NCBI GenBank assembly: GCA_036345935.2
Contig: JADWOT020000001.1
Coordinates: forward strand, 19,757,098-19,821,097
Source: Taenia hydatigena
Lineage: Eukaryota; Platyhelminthes; Cestoda; Cyclophyllidea; Taeniidae
Length of the DNA stretch: 64,000 bases
Direction of reading: 5' to 3'
A model generated the notes under the pieces. The model worked only from the letters and a program-made list of their open reading frames with translations, had not been told where the DNA came from and made no database searches. The number at the start of each line of letters is the position of its first letter. Within the stretch, counting starts at the first letter, position 1. Below are positions 12,073-23,828 of this stretch, in pieces. The position numbers were made by a program, and so were the translations under genes.

Positions 12073-14640
12073 GTAAGTCAATTTTACTTACTTCACGCAA
12101 CCTCCGTCAGGGTGTGCCAATAACCTGGTTTCTGTACCCCATTTAGGGCATTGACATCACAATGTAGCGACAACTTCTTACAAAAGCTTGAATTTGATGC
12201 ACTGAATATTTTTAGCGATGCGCCATGTAATTCGCACGAACCATGGCTGGGTAAGGGATTTTGCAAAGGGTGGTGATCCACTATCTCGGCTGTCAGTGCA
12301 TTACGATTGACTTTTCGTTTTTAGTCTTGATCCTTAGGCCTTCGTATTGAGTGCAATGATCACATGGGCAGGGAAAACAGTGATCGAGGCTGAGCTCATT
12401 CAGACTAGCTTCATTCCCAGTTGCAGATGATGCTCCTTCCACTAACCTATTCGTGACCACTGATCGCCTCTCCCTTAAAAGATGTTTTCTGGCATGCATC
12501 GCATCGGTGTCGCTACTTTCTGAAACTGTTTAGCAGTTTGATAAACAATAAGGTGCGGTCATCAATTCGAGGATGTTTGCAAGACCACGGACTAATTCAA
12601 CGTTGGCGGATTTGTACAAAACACACACAGGGTCACTTCGTCTTGCAATTCAACTAAGACTAATTTTAATGTAAAGCATTCAATATACGAGTGCTGCCTT
12701 AAATGAATGAATAATAAACGCATACGGATGCTCTAAGCAGCATCCATCATAACGAATGCAAGACATAAATAAATTGGGAGTGTGCGAAATGTGGGAATGG
12801 TGTTGTGCTTTCTGTATCATGGAATTACTGCTAGCGGGCAACCGCTGATAAAACGTTCTTAACCTTATCATAACTATCCCTGAAATACTATGTCTAGGAA
12901 TGCTTTAGAACCTCAAGTGTACAGCTTAGACTTTATTTAAATGGAAGTACTAAATGTCAGCTTCTTTATGCACTTTACTTTTGTGTGAAAACAAAATAGC
13001 ATTGAATAAGCCACCCACCCATCCACTTACACATTTGCACCATCAGGAATGATGTGGTGCGATTGCACGACGCTGGAGCGGAAAGCCGATGGGGGAACAA
13101 GACATGGTGAAGCAGAGGCGATGAGGTAGGCAAAACTCACCTGGTTCATAACTGTTCTAACGTCGGAGCTACGAAGACTGCTAAACACTTATCTCCTAGT
13201 CCTTTCCTGTCCACTGGAGCAACGCAAGATTCTACTAGTCAAGGGAGAGACGCGGGCAACAGGAATGGGTGAAGGAAGTAGGAGCACGTAATAGCGCATC
13301 TGGTTTCTACCCAGGATGTTGTTGATTCGAGTCTCCCTGCAGCTATGATTGCATAGCTTATGCTTTCCTTCCCTTGCCTCCCGATGCTTTGCGTGTAGTT
13401 GGGATTTGTCTCCACTGTTTGGAAGCCTTATTTCCAATCAATCCATTCTTGCTGGCCACGATCAGGCCATATTATGGCAAACATATTTCGTTCCTACTTG
13501 CCGCAATAATTCTCTGTGCTCGCAAGCCAATTTCTCCTACCTCACCTTCCACCCGTCCTCCTCCTGCTTTGAGCTCCATTGGTTGGCACGGAGTAGACAG
13601 ACAGGACGCAATTGCAGTAAGTTTTGAAGGCGGCATAGCGGAGAAGAAGGGTAAGGCAGGGGGATGAAGCGTACTGATCTCGACGTGATTTGAACATACA
13701 TGTAGAGTCAGACGCTCCACCCTCACACTACTAGATTTCCATAGTAGTCTTAGTGCCATTTCTTCTGCACCACCACCAATCAACACCAATATCTACTGCA
13801 TCTGCCCTTCTTCCCTTGCAGCATCGTGATCTTTGCGGTCGCTTACCTCGGCGGCCAGCATCAGCTGCTGTAGAAGACAGTAATGGTATGTAGACAGGTC
13901 TGAGTGATAAGGTAATGATGCCACCGCCACATTTGCCTGTGCGTGTGATTGTGCCCTCAACTTTATCTAGGTGTCGATGTGTACGATTCATACGTAGTTA
14001 CATAATGCACGAATTCAACAAAGGCAACTGTAGAACTTTGCGACTTATCTGAGGATGAAAGTAGGCATATCGCTTGAGCAGAACAGCTATATTCATAACG
14101 TAGAAAGAATTTGTGCTTGTAGCGTGGCCCAGAGGTTAGGCCACCCGACGAATGTACGATGGGCGTCCAAGTGACCGTAGACGAGACTGAGAGCTCAACA
14201 ATCAACAATCGCGAGTTTCTGTGCTGAATATTTCCATTACTATGTTAATCAGAAGTAGCATGGTGTTTGGTGCAGCTATGGACAACTAGCCGAGTCCTCA
14301 ATTTTCCGGAGAAAACATACCAGTAATTCATGCTAACAGTGCACAGATGTAATGCTCATCTTCTCCAAGTGTGCTTTGTAGGCCAGAGGAGAAGGAACAA
14401 TTTGAACCTGATCGCCAAGCAGTGTGGTCCCTCTCTAGGGCGCGACACATCCTCGTCTTGAACTCTTCTACAGTATCTTTCTCTACTCTCTCTCTTCCTA
14501 CTAGTAGAGACGTCAAAGCGTGCTCAGCCTTCTAATAGTGAGGGTGGAAATGGGGAAGAGAGGGAACCTTCCACACAGATCCTCTGCCTATGCCTAATAC
14601 GAGAAGGTCCATTACTCTGAGACATCTTAATCGTCCTAGA
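12073..14640. other. Unassigned sequence with a tRNA-like relic
   Basis: No gene recognised. A region near 13349-13790 has several overlapping open frames on both strands (up to 105 codons), but with no domain or splice-site support I treat them as composition-driven. The tRNA-like relic at 13278-13340 is listed separately. Confidence 0.35.
13278..13340 (+). pseudogene. tRNA-like relic, anticodon-arm TCT
   Basis: The string TAATAGCGCATCTGG resembles a tRNA A-box region. It is followed by a clean anticodon stem CTGG/CCAG around the loop TTTCTAC (anticodon TCT, arginine) and a B-box-like GATTCGAGTC. The T stem pairs poorly and no proper acceptor stem is seen, so this is a relic or a SINE fragment rather than a working tRNA. 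Confidence 0.35.
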
Positions 14641-14644
14641 CGAA

Positions 14645-14762
14645 ACGGCTGATCACTAGCGTATTGTCAGTGTGTTGCAGAATTGCCTGTGTCTCAACAA
14701 AGAGATTCAATTTGTGTTCGTGTCATTTGCTTACGACGTACGTCTAAGGAAACGTAAGCATT
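14645..14762 (+). repeat. SINE-like repeat, copy 1
   Basis: About 110 bp match the reverse complement of 20396-20515, sharing GATTCAATTTGTGTTC, GAATxGCCTGTGTC and GAAACGTAxGCATTAC in the same order and spacing. The left half (CTAGCGxATT...CAGxGTGTTG...GATTCAATTT) has the spacing of Pol III A and B boxes, suggesting a tRNA-derived SINE. The right end falls in non-coding sequence. Confidence 0.6.
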
Positions 14763-17700
14763 ACACTATTATATCAATAACAAGTGTGGAATGTCAAAAA
14801 CCAGATAAATCAAACTTGGCATAAAGGTTGCTAGTTATCAAAGAAAAACCTAGGGAACGACTCACCGAGACCTTGTTTGTGGCGTGAAAATCATTAAAAT
14901 TATAACGTTGTGTTTAGAGTGTCCTACAAATGCCTTGCAAAACTGCATTTGCTTAGTCTTATTGGTTAAAAAAGAGAAGTTATGTTTTTGCTGTGATATT
15001 TAAGGCAGATTAGAATTCCTGCAACAACTATTTGTTCTAATCGTCTCTAATACCCTTCTTGTGTGGCTAGCGGCGTATACGAAGGGATGACCTGAGTGTG
15101 CTCGTCGCTGTGCATGTTTCGTGGTTCGTGCTAACGAGTCCAGGTATGTGAGTATTCATATTTGAAATTTTTGACTCATTTTATGCGTATACATATGTAA
15201 CCTTTTATTATTGACATGAAAGTGTGGCTAGCGAATTTCGAGGCTTGCTGAATTCGTGGTTCGTGTAAGGCTAAGATTCTGTTAACTCGCCTAATTAAAT
15301 GCCTAAGCGCATTTTACACTAGGGTGATGTCTGCTGATTTTGGCTGTTGTAAGTCTTTTGCAAGTCATGATGAAGGGTGAGGAGTCTGAATTTACTATTT
15401 TTTGTTACCACTACTTCATTTGTGGGCAATGAATCGCGTATTAAATCGATGGACTTGCCGCTTGAGAGCAGTCGAACTGATTGAGACGAAACAGAGTTAA
15501 CCTTCCTGGTTATGTGGCATTCATTGAAGAAACGTCAAAATTGAATCGAGGAAACTGTAAGCGAATGTGGTGCAAATCTCTACCCCAGGTTTTCGTCTCT
15601 AGCACATAGCTGAACTGAAACTGTTGGCTGCAGTCATTCTAGTAGTTCATTGTGGGAGTTCACTTATCATGTGGCGTTCGCATGGCTTCCTTTCCTTTGC
15701 TCTAGTCGATAAAGAAGTTGCTGACTGCAAAGACAAGTGCAAATGAAAAATTGCATGCTGACCTCGGTGAATGGATAAAGAATTATGATTGTTGGGAAGG
15801 TGGCAAGACAGTTTGGGCGTAGCGCATCTATCTTTCCACTGAGAGATGTCATAACACTAGGAATCGTCTGAGCGTGGACGTGAGAGGAGATGCGAAATAT
15901 CTTGGACTCGAAAATGCTCGAATCATAAATCGATGGTTTATTTCTAGTTCGTGATATTATTTAGGCCTATTCATGCAGGAATTTGATATCTTTCTAAGTA
16001 AATTACATGTCTTTAGCAGCAGGCGGTGAGCTGGAATGATTTCAGCATATGGATTTGATTTATTCGCTTCCAAGAAATGCTACTACACGCCATTTTTCAG
16101 TTGTAAAGGATATGATCAATGCTCCCTCTTCGCTGTACAGTCGCTGGTGCGCCAAAAGGCTTGGCACTCTTTCATCATAAAGCTTGCTGCACAATTTGAT
16201 AATGTGTGATTAATTTTGCACTCCTTGGATGAGGCGGAGAAATGCAGTGAAGGCGAAGGCTCGCGGTGTTGCGTCCTTGGTGGGACTTCAGGTGTCACGA
16301 GATGGATTCTTTCCTCGCCTCTTTTCTCGGCCGTGAGTGCAGCTGAGGTCTTGGTGACTGTTGCCTTGTAGGAGGTACAGCAAGTGTTCATTCTCTTCTT
16401 ACCAACGTTGCATGCATTTGATGCGCTGATTAATGCAGAGTGGCCTAATGTCTCTCGAACGCGTTTTCCTTATTTGTTTGGTATAATTGGCTGATGTGAA
16501 GTGCTATAACATGTTGGGTGAGATTGGAGAAGTGAAACACACGTAGGGGTGTTCTTGGTGAATAAATGCATTTATTTTATGCAAACGAGCTTTTGATGAA
16601 AAAAACAATGGAATATCTAAGCTGTTGTGAGTCCTTTGAAAAGAGGATGGGCGAAGTCATATTTTGAGGGTTCATCCTTTTTCCTAACGTACTCTATGAA
16701 TCGGTCATTTGGTGGCCTCTTTAGCTAGATGTTGCTTGCATTGGACACGAGCTAGCCGATGAACACGCAGGGCCGCGGTGTCCCTTTTGCAACTTCGTGG
16801 CCTATCTTTCATCTGTGGAGCGCCACAACAGTAGTCTCTGTTGTGTTTTTTTTCATTTCCTTCCATGCATCTCCGTTGGATTATAGTAGTGTTGTCATTG
16901 GCATTCAGTGTTTTCTAATTGTTAATGGTTAATAAGGCATTAGTGCCCATAACGATTCAGTTGTTAGGTTGAGTTGGCACAACTGATTGTCTGTGTGGTT
17001 TGGCCCAAGTTAGCACTCTGCAGCGAAGATGGCAGCAAGGCGTATGAACTGCGCGTGAGAAAACATTACGTTCGTGAGTGATGGTAGTCAACATCCATCC
17101 TAGTCATCGTGGTGTCTCAGTGGGGAGGTGGAACTTGTCCTTGTAAATTCACAGAGGCGAGTTGGTGGCGGATGCACTAACGAGGCCGATCAGAAGTATT
17201 TCTGACGTCAATTCTCTTACAGGCTCTGCCTCAAAGGAATGAAGTAAAAAGCTTGCATCTGCTTCGCATATAGTGAGGGCGTTACGCAGAAATGTTGGGC
17301 TAGTCTTTGTCATGAGCTCAGCAAGGCGTTTGTGTAATGGACTTTAATGCAAATACCGATTTCATTGCAGTGCTTTGACATTATAATTATTCATTTTTGA
17401 GTTAACGGTTACCCTTCAGTGCCTGATTGTAAGTTTTTTCATCTATCCTGCTGTCACTTTCACTAACCGCCTTTATACCTCGTTAATCAGTAACATCGAT
17501 TTTTACCGTTATCCTCACTTTCCTAACTGACAAGGAGTGCGATGCGACAAAGGCGATGGCTGACACATGACGATTGAAGCGGCACGTCTTAACAACTTTG
17601 AGCTTCCTTCTGCAATATCATCACCAAGATCGTCAACTTGGATTAGCCGTCAACAGTCTCCCCGACATGCCAATCACCTCCTGCTGCTGCAGTGCTGCAC

Positions 17701-18840
17701 TTAGCGCTGGCGCGGGTGACGTCTCCTTTGCCAAATTCCTCATTTCACTGATAGCCCTCGCCCGCCAACTGTACTTCTTTGTACTCCTTTTGTATTAGGT
17801 GGTAGCGTACATCCATGACAGCGTTGATGAGTGGCAGGCAGATGGTGCCACCGACTTGCTGATTACTGTTGTCGCTTCTGAAATCGAGGGCACCAATGCT
17901 GATGGTTGTTGTGCCACTGCTGTTGCCTTTGTGCCTTCCGTTGAGGCTATGAATTTGGTGACGTGGCAGTTCGTCAGTGTGATATAGAGCGTACAGATGC
18001 TGTAGATGGTGGAGGCGAATGATCTCATGAGATGGCGGGATATGCAGCACCAGTGGTTTATTTGCTCGTTGTGATCTTGCGGAAAAGATGGAGAGGGGAT
18101 TTCGCGACGTCAACTTTGTTCGAACTGCAAGTTCTCTTCCCTTGCCTATTATAAACGCTGACGGAAGTAAACTGAACATTTATTTGGCTAATCAATAGGC
18201 ACTGAAATTCAGCTTAGATATTTGCCTCTTTTTCCTATTCTTTAAACTAGCCGAAAATTATGAAGACTCTTTTTAGTCGACTGTCATTTGTTTGTAAAAT
18301 CCAAACTTTCTTTACTAATGCTATGTGTGTTAGATTTCATTATAATGCTTGCAAGACTACCGCCTGCATTGTATGCTCCTTTACAAAGATTATCCTTATT
18401 TGCTGAGATTTTAAAATACTAGGACTGCTGCCTGATGGTTGAATGCGGCCGGTTGTAGTCTGCGACGAACCTGTGCTTAGACCACCCAATAAAGTGTTTC
18501 AAATTGCATGTACTTCCCAGTTGTAGAGTGAGCACTTGGAGTGACGTTTGGTGTGGTTTTGCGTTGTGATGACTACAAACCGAATGGTGTTTGTCCACAG
18601 TACGCAAAATGTACTTCGTCGTTGTCAAATGTGTGACGGGTTCGACTAGTTGAGGTTTCCGTCTAACTTTCGAGTGATATTCGTTAAAGGAATGGCAAGA
18701 GAAGAAAGCCGTGAGAACTTGCCACCAAAGTTGAGCTTCTTTTTATGCATTTATGAGTAGATCAAACTTGAATGAGAACTCCTCAGCTTGTGGCTAACCG
18801 TGGTTCAAATGAGAAGATCTCGAGCCAGATTGTAGCAAAG
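14763..18840. other. Unassigned sequence
   Basis: No recognised gene, repeat partner or RNA. It is mostly AT-rich with short frames only. The one compositionally distinct stretch, 17574-18180, is listed separately as an ambiguous coding candidate. Confidence 0.35.
17745..18179 (-). CDS. Ambiguous coding candidate, strand unresolved
   Basis: A GC-richer island in AT-rich surroundings has open frames on both strands. On the minus strand there is a 144-codon frame and, in another frame, a Ser/Thr/Ala-rich 77-codon one. On the plus strand a 62-codon frame (17799-17987) follows a plausible acceptor (CCTTTTGTATTAG ending near 17797). None matches a family I recognise. The raised GC and multi-frame openness suggest an exon, but the direction cannot be decided by eye and chance is possible. 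Confidence 0.25.
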   Translation of the reverse strand: MFSLLPSAFIIGKGRELAVRTKLTSRNPLSIFSARSQRANKPLVLHIPPSHEIIRLHHLQHLYALYHTDELPRHQIHSLNGRHKGNSSGTTTISIGALDFRSDNSNQQVGGTICLPLINAVMDVRYHLIQKEYKEVQLAGEGYQ

Positions 18841-18845
18841 TGCAA

Positions 18846-19205
18846 GCATTCGGTATGTGAGCACCTCATGGTGGTGGGGCGTTTGCCTGTGTTGTCGCGG
18901 CACTGAGGCGACTCTTTTCCTTTTAAATGACTTTTACGATTTTCCATTGGTAATCGGAGATCTGCTGAGTGGCGTGTTGCGTTTTTATGAGGTGCTCTCG
19001 AGAGAGACTGTGACTAAATGGGAGCATTCTGTATGTAAGCACCACCTGGTAGTAGGGCGTTTGCCCAAGTTATCGCGGCACCAACGCGTCTCTCCTCCTT
19101 TCAGATCCCTTTCACGTTGTTCAGTGTTGCGAAGGAGAACTGCTGTGACAGTCGCCTGCTGCGTTTGTTATGAGGAGCTCTTGAGGGAGACTGACGACGA
19201 AGTGA
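18846..19205. repeat. Two-copy tandem duplication, period 177 bp
   Basis: ATTCGGTATGTGAGCACC at 18848 returns as ATTCTGTATGTAAGCACC at 19025. The two units stay alignable to their ends (GAGGTGCTCTCGAGAGAGACTG versus the GAGGAGCTCTTGAGGGAGACTG form). The units are well diverged, so the duplication is old. It sits directly beside the minus-strand gypsy fragment and may include degenerate gypsy sequence. A 119-codon plus-strand frame spans both units but has no recognised domain. Confidence 0.6.
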
Positions 19206-19210
19206 TATCA

Positions 19211-19800
19211 TTCTGAATACGTTCGCATTGCCCTATGAATCCCCTTTTCTGTGCTGAACTGCAAAGACAGCGCTACAGTTCCTCGTACCATTGTACAACT
19301 AAACAATCCATCTCCTTCACTGTTTCTGAGCAAGTCAGTGCTTAAAAATCTGCCCTCACTACGAGCTGTCCCGCTATCTGGTAGTGTTGGAATTGTCTAA
19401 CCATTGTGGGTGGAGGTGGCGAACAGTTCACGGTCCCTTGGCGCTTTTCTGTCTCATTTTTGCCGAGTCTGATACTGGCGTAGGTGATGACGTGTTCTCT
19501 GTTTTTTGCCCCCTTGGGATAGTCTGTTGATTATGGCTACACCACTAGCGTCTGCGTCCAGTGCGAAGGGTAGTGCGCCGGCCTTGAACTTTGGTAAGGC
19601 TTGGATCGGTGCTGAGCGGTTTTTATTCTAGTTCTTCTGACGCTTTATGATGCTCGGTCTCCCACTTGAATTTCTTTTTTTGCAAGCTCTCTGATCGCTT
19701 TATGCAGGAGCTAGCGATCTTGTCCATTAACGAAGCGCCTGCAGTAGTTCGCCAAGTCGGTGAAACTGCGAAACTGTCTCTGTTTAGTTGGCGTTGATTA
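19211..19800 (-). mobile_element. Ty3/gypsy pol relic (RT thumb to RNase H), frameshifted
   Basis: On the minus strand, nucleotides and translated pieces follow the better copy at 56143-56711. A piece reading TDLANYCRRFVNG corresponds to the [13 protein letters not shown] connection region. Next comes the RNase H region with an intact MRQKSA motif, then a piece matching the TDHQ...HSVARWYEELQ portion. Many stops and shifts break it. It lies head-to-head with the plus-strand gypsy fragment starting at about 20.8 kb, so RNase H is present twice in opposite orientation within 2 kb. Confidence 0.65.
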
Positions 19801-20395
19801 AGCGTTCACTTGCTTTATACAGTCTTTAGGGGCTAAACGACTACTGCGCGATCCCCAATGGACAATCGTCAGTACCTCCCACCTCTCGAAGTGGCTCAGC
19901 GACACAGCTCAGCCATCACGGAGCTCGGTGGCAGTTGCAAAGGGACAGCGATCATCGAGTGCGCCCCAACGGTCTCTCACTGAATAAAGATTAGCCAAAA
20001 ACATTAATGGAACTTCACAAGCCAAATGACTTTCGTCCTTAATGATGCAAAATCCAAATGGTAAAGAAAATCTTCGCCTCGCCATGAAAATATTGCGGAT
20101 TCCCTCAGCGAACAAACAAATCTAAACAAAACGGTTGCAGAGAGTCGACAACTAATCCAACTGTGAAGAGCCATCGGAAGAAGCGAAAGTAAGGGGAAGT
20201 TCTTATTATTAAAACGCTATTCAACGGTTATTTAAGAAGCGCAACGTTGTATTTTTGGTGGTTTTTTATGTCACAAACCAATTAATATTAAGATCTTCTC
20301 TGAGTTTTCAGTACTGACCAATGACTTTTGTGCACAATTTTGATTCCTTTCTTGTTGTCTTAAGGTCGCATTAGTGGAATGAAACATAAAGGTGT
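19801..20395. other. Spacer between opposed gypsy fragments
   Basis: No gene or repeat partner recognised. A 68-codon minus-strand frame at 19909-20115 shows no domain. Sequence after 20160 becomes AT-rich. Confidence 0.35.
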
Positions 20396-20515
20396 AATGC
20401 CTACGTTTCTTTAAACGTATATTGTAGACAAAGGTCAGGAACACAAATTGAATCCCTCGACTCCGACACAGGCGATTCTACAACACTCTGCTAATGCGCT
20501 AGCAATCCACCATTT
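20396..20515 (-). repeat. SINE-like repeat, copy 2
   Basis: The inverted partner of 14645-14762. It extends slightly further at the presumed head (minus strand GATTGCTAGCGCATTAGCAG), where the A-box resemblance is clearer than in copy 1. It lies just upstream of the plus-strand gypsy fragment. Confidence 0.6.
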
Positions 20516-20804
20516 TGTCTAAGACAAAAGGCAGAGGATCTGGCACACTGTTGGCATGAATTCCAGCGGTGTTGCATGTGGCAAGTAGAGGAATTGGCAA
20601 GTTGTCTATAGTCAAACCCAAGGCTATATCACCACTGCTTAAGGTTGTAATAAAAGTATTCGGCACAAAAATTTGCACGTTTGTTGTTTGTTCATCTCGC
20701 TGTCTCGTCTACGCTCACTTGGGTGACAATTGGACATTCGTTGGGTGCAGCGCCGCGATGAGGCGTATTGGGGTTAAAAGTTCGCCATCTATACAATGGT
20801 TAGA

Positions 20805-21722
20805 CACAATGGTGCGACACTTCAAGCACTACTCGATAGCGAGACAGGTCATAGTGAGAACGGACCATCAGGCGCTGACCTCGTTGAAAACAATGAAGGA
20901 GATCGACCATTCGGTTGCACGGTGGTATGAGGAACTGCAGCAATATGACTTCACTGTGCAGCACAGAAAAGGGGACTCGCATAGCAACGCGAATGCATTA
21001 TCACGCAGACCTCTCTCAGTGGAAAGGTACAGCAGTGTAGTGCGAACCCCATTTTTAAGCGAACCGACTGAACATCAGTGGAGAGATACACAGAGTACAG
21101 GTCCCGACACGTCCCTCGTATACGACAGGTTCCTGACATCTTCGTCTAAGTCCACTGCGGAAGAGACGAAATCGTCCAGCAAGGCAGCCGGGCAGATATA
21201 GCAACAATGGTCCAAACTCGCCCTGGAAGATGAGGTCTTGTGGTACCAAGAAGACGTCACGTCTCCCAAGCGTTGGCTGTTTCAGGTTCCCTAATACAAA
21301 CAGCCCTTCAGGAGTTGCACGAACAGTTGGGTCACGTAGGCGAGTAAAAGATGATGGAGGCCTCGATGAAGCGATACTGGTAGCCCCCTCTCTCCCCAGA
21401 CGTGCAGGACTTCTGCCAAACCTGCATTACTTGCAGCAGGTTCAAGAACCCTCATTCCACAGCAGTTGCACCCCTGCAGCCTATGCCTACAGGATTTGCG
21501 AGCGAACGAGTAGGTATCGACATCATCGGTCCTCTACCACTCAACAAGAGGAGAAGCCGATATATTCTACTTATGGTTGACTACTTCACGAAAGTGGCCT
21601 TAGCAGAACCCATGAAGTCGCAAGACGCCGAGACAGTCACGTCAACCATTTTCAATCGTTGGGTCTGTCAGCACGGAGTGCCTGAATCAGTCCATAGCGA
21701 CCAAGGCTATTCAGACTTCTAA
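20805..21722 (+). pseudogene. Ty3/gypsy pol fragment: RNase H tail plus integrase, truncated
   Basis: The 20805-21040 frame reads MVRHFKHYSIARQVIVRTDH, then HSVARWYEELQQYDFTVQHR and NANALSRRP, the standard end of a gypsy RNase H domain and its connector. Past a stop at about 21200 and frame changes, 21310-21720 gives the integrase. It has an HHCC zinc-binding region (ELHEQLGHVGE ... CQTCITCSRFKNP), then the catalytic core with first Asp in VGIDIIGPLP and second Asp in VHSDQG. The frame ends at once after that second Asp, so the glutamate of the D,D-35-E triad and the C-terminus are missing. It is dead. The same part is present in the right inverted arm at 55425-56376. Confidence 0.85.
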
Positions 21723-22134
21723 CAACAAGGGCGATAAGAAGGAAGAGGAGGAACCCTCTACAAGCATACTCCTTAACACATTATGCGTTCAATTTAACAT
21801 AAGTACCTCAAGCATTGTCATGCATTCTAACAAGGCAGCAAAAGAAATTATGTGAAAAAGAACAAATCCTACACGGTAAACTTTTCTCTCCCTGCGTATA
21901 ACTTGGCAAGCACATGTGTAGGTAAAATAGAAAAGAGTTGGTGGGATTCGCGGGTAAGTGCAAATTAACAAGGACCGATAAATGACTTCTGATGATACGA
22001 AACGATTCAAGAGTAGTAGCTTAGTATTAAATAATAAAATCTCCATTCACGTAAAGCACTCGTGCATGTCCATGTGCATATAAATGAAGTCCCGGCTAGT
22101 ACCACCGAACAGAACCCGGAAACCCGACACGCAG

Positions 22135-22410
22135 TCATTCCTTAAATAACACTTGCGTGAGGAAAGTGTCACAGCATCTCGAAATCACTGTACATTTGAA
22201 GAACACAAGCATTGCCAATGCAGCAAGCGCGTTAAAGAACTTTAACATAGTGTACAGCATGCATAGTGTGGCATAATAAACAAATAAATAATGACTGTAA
22301 CACTGCTTACTCAAAGCTGAGGTCAGGTGGTGCGAGGACATGATTTGTTTACTTCTCGTTGGCGAAGAGCACATGCAAAGGGGGCAGAGGAGGCGACTTC
22401 TAGCTCTCAA
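22135..22410 (-). CDS. Hydrophobic small ORF kept in both inverted arms (left copy)
   Basis: A 91-codon frame whose last 68 codons correspond to the frame at 54831-55037 with one residue changed (FNALAALAML versus FNALAVLAML). The middle is hydrophobic (YLFVYYATLCMLYTMLKFF then LAMLVFFKCTVI), like one or two membrane segments. The N-terminal extension is present only in this copy. The conservation may simply reflect how recent the duplication is. No family is recognised. Confidence 0.25.
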   Translation of the reverse strand: MRARSRLLCPLCMCSSPTRSKQIMSSHHLTSALSKQCYSHYLFVYYATLCMLYTMLKFFNALAALAMLVFFKCTVISRCCDTFLTQVLFKE

Positions 22411-23008
22411 GCGCTTTAAGACACTTGGGCCCTGCCTACCTGTCTTACTTCCCCTTTAGTGCTCTAGATCCCTAACGCTAGAGGAGGTCAAAGCCATAGG
22501 AGTTCGGAGTCCGTTTTCCCCTTCCGAGCTAGTGCCAGTTTAGTCATGCAGTTCAAGTATGTTGAACGCCTCTTGACCAAAAAGTGCATTCAAACAGGCA
22601 TGCATTCCAAAAACTGCAGGTCACCTTTTCAACCCAAACGTCAGTGCTCCACCTCGGCTTCCTATCCCACAAGAGATAGGCCGTTGTACAGGTGCATATT
22701 AACGCAATGAACTGCAAAGGGTTGAGCTCACAGTTGCGCTTTGCAGACGATTGAGCTTGCTGGTGGGATTACTCGGAGGGCAGCGCTAATTCACGGCGAA
22801 TCAGATGCGAGGCCAGCAACAAAGACGAATAAAGCTCAAATGAACTCTTCCATGCAGTCAATGCAATTAATCCACCTTTAAAAGCGGCGAAAGATGCAAA
22901 AAACACTCACAAAACCCTTCAGTTCATAGATCTTAGAGTTAGTGCACTTTTGCCACTTTTATGCAGGCACATTGTGGATGATTGCCTCGTTCAGGTCATT
23001 CATGAGTG

Positions 23009-23191
23009 CTACCATGACCAGCTTTGCCCATAAGAAAAGAAAGCGCGTTTTATCATGGGGCATGCACCGTTCAAGGTGACGTTTATTATGTCGATGGCTA
23101 TGAACTCTTCCCTGATGGGCTTCACACGTCCCTGTGAGAAATTCGCAGGTGAATTAATGCATGCACCCCACAAATTGTTTCCCTCTTCCAA
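23009..23191 (-). CDS. 60-codon ORF kept in both inverted arms (left copy)
   Basis: The frame reads MEEGNNLWGACINSP to KRAFFSYGQSWSW and matches the plus-strand ORF at 54004-54186 with two residue changes (A/V and R/T). Both copies keep start and stop. I do not recognise it. It could be one exon of a host gene or non-coding sequence with little time to decay. Confidence 0.25.
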   Translation of the reverse strand: MEEGNNLWGACINSPANFSQGRVKPIREEFIAIDIINVTLNGACPMIKRAFFSYGQSWSW

Positions 23192-23828
23192 TTCTCTGAC
23201 CGACTAGTGATTCCACTGCTTCACCGACCGTGTGTCCGGCTAATTGATTGAGTCACTGATTTACTCAGTGATATATTCACCTCCCTGCCCCTTTATTTTC
23301 CTTTTTTTATGCTGTTCCGCTGATCCACCGAAAGTCTAGCCCCCTTCTTTAGCCCACTCGTCAATGAAGGTGGCGGCACAATATTGGAGCCGTAGATGTG
23401 GCACTCGTCCCTCTTTCCTTGGTTGCGTGGAAACTCAGTAGCTAGCGCGTACGGCTTGCGGGTGTTTTTCTTCCATCATTGACAAGTTTAATGGCTGACA
23501 CTGCCACATATTTCACACATTTGAAACCCATTTTCATGGCTAAGTAGTAGCATGTCATTTCCTACCAATTCATGACACACTCAACAGTGGACAGCCTACT
23601 TTAAGATGCGCTCGTCATCCATGTCAACAAGCAACTGCAGGGCAACATGACAAAAACATTTTCACACCTCGCAAAGCAAAATATTACGCAGCGGTCAACA
23701 CCGCTCTAAATCGCAACAAAACATCTCCATCACTACTGTATACATACCCACTGCAACGACTTCAGCCTTCCCTCACCCCAAGAACACCAAATAAGACACA
23801 ACATTCGAGCAGAATACACATCTAGTCC

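Larger units (their letters stand above)
20805..23828 (+). repeat. Left arm of ~3-kb inverted duplication
   Basis: This arm matches the reverse complement of 53368-56340 throughout its length with scattered substitutions. The boundary at 23828 coincides with the edge of the N gap in the other arm, so the true arm may be longer. The gypsy-side edge is blurred at 20760-20805, where CAATGG is locally duplicated. An indel of about 38 bp at 21727-21764 (present here, absent on the right) lies between short ACAAG direct repeats, which fits slippage. The outer two-thirds (21.73-23.83 kb) contain no gypsy sequence, so host or other repeat DNA was duplicated together with the element. Confidence 0.85.

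Noticed and set aside
14107..14175. GTGGCCCAGAGGTTAGG resembling an A-box or TRIM LTR piece
   Set aside because: The flanking sequence matches neither the LTR nor a B-box at the right distance.
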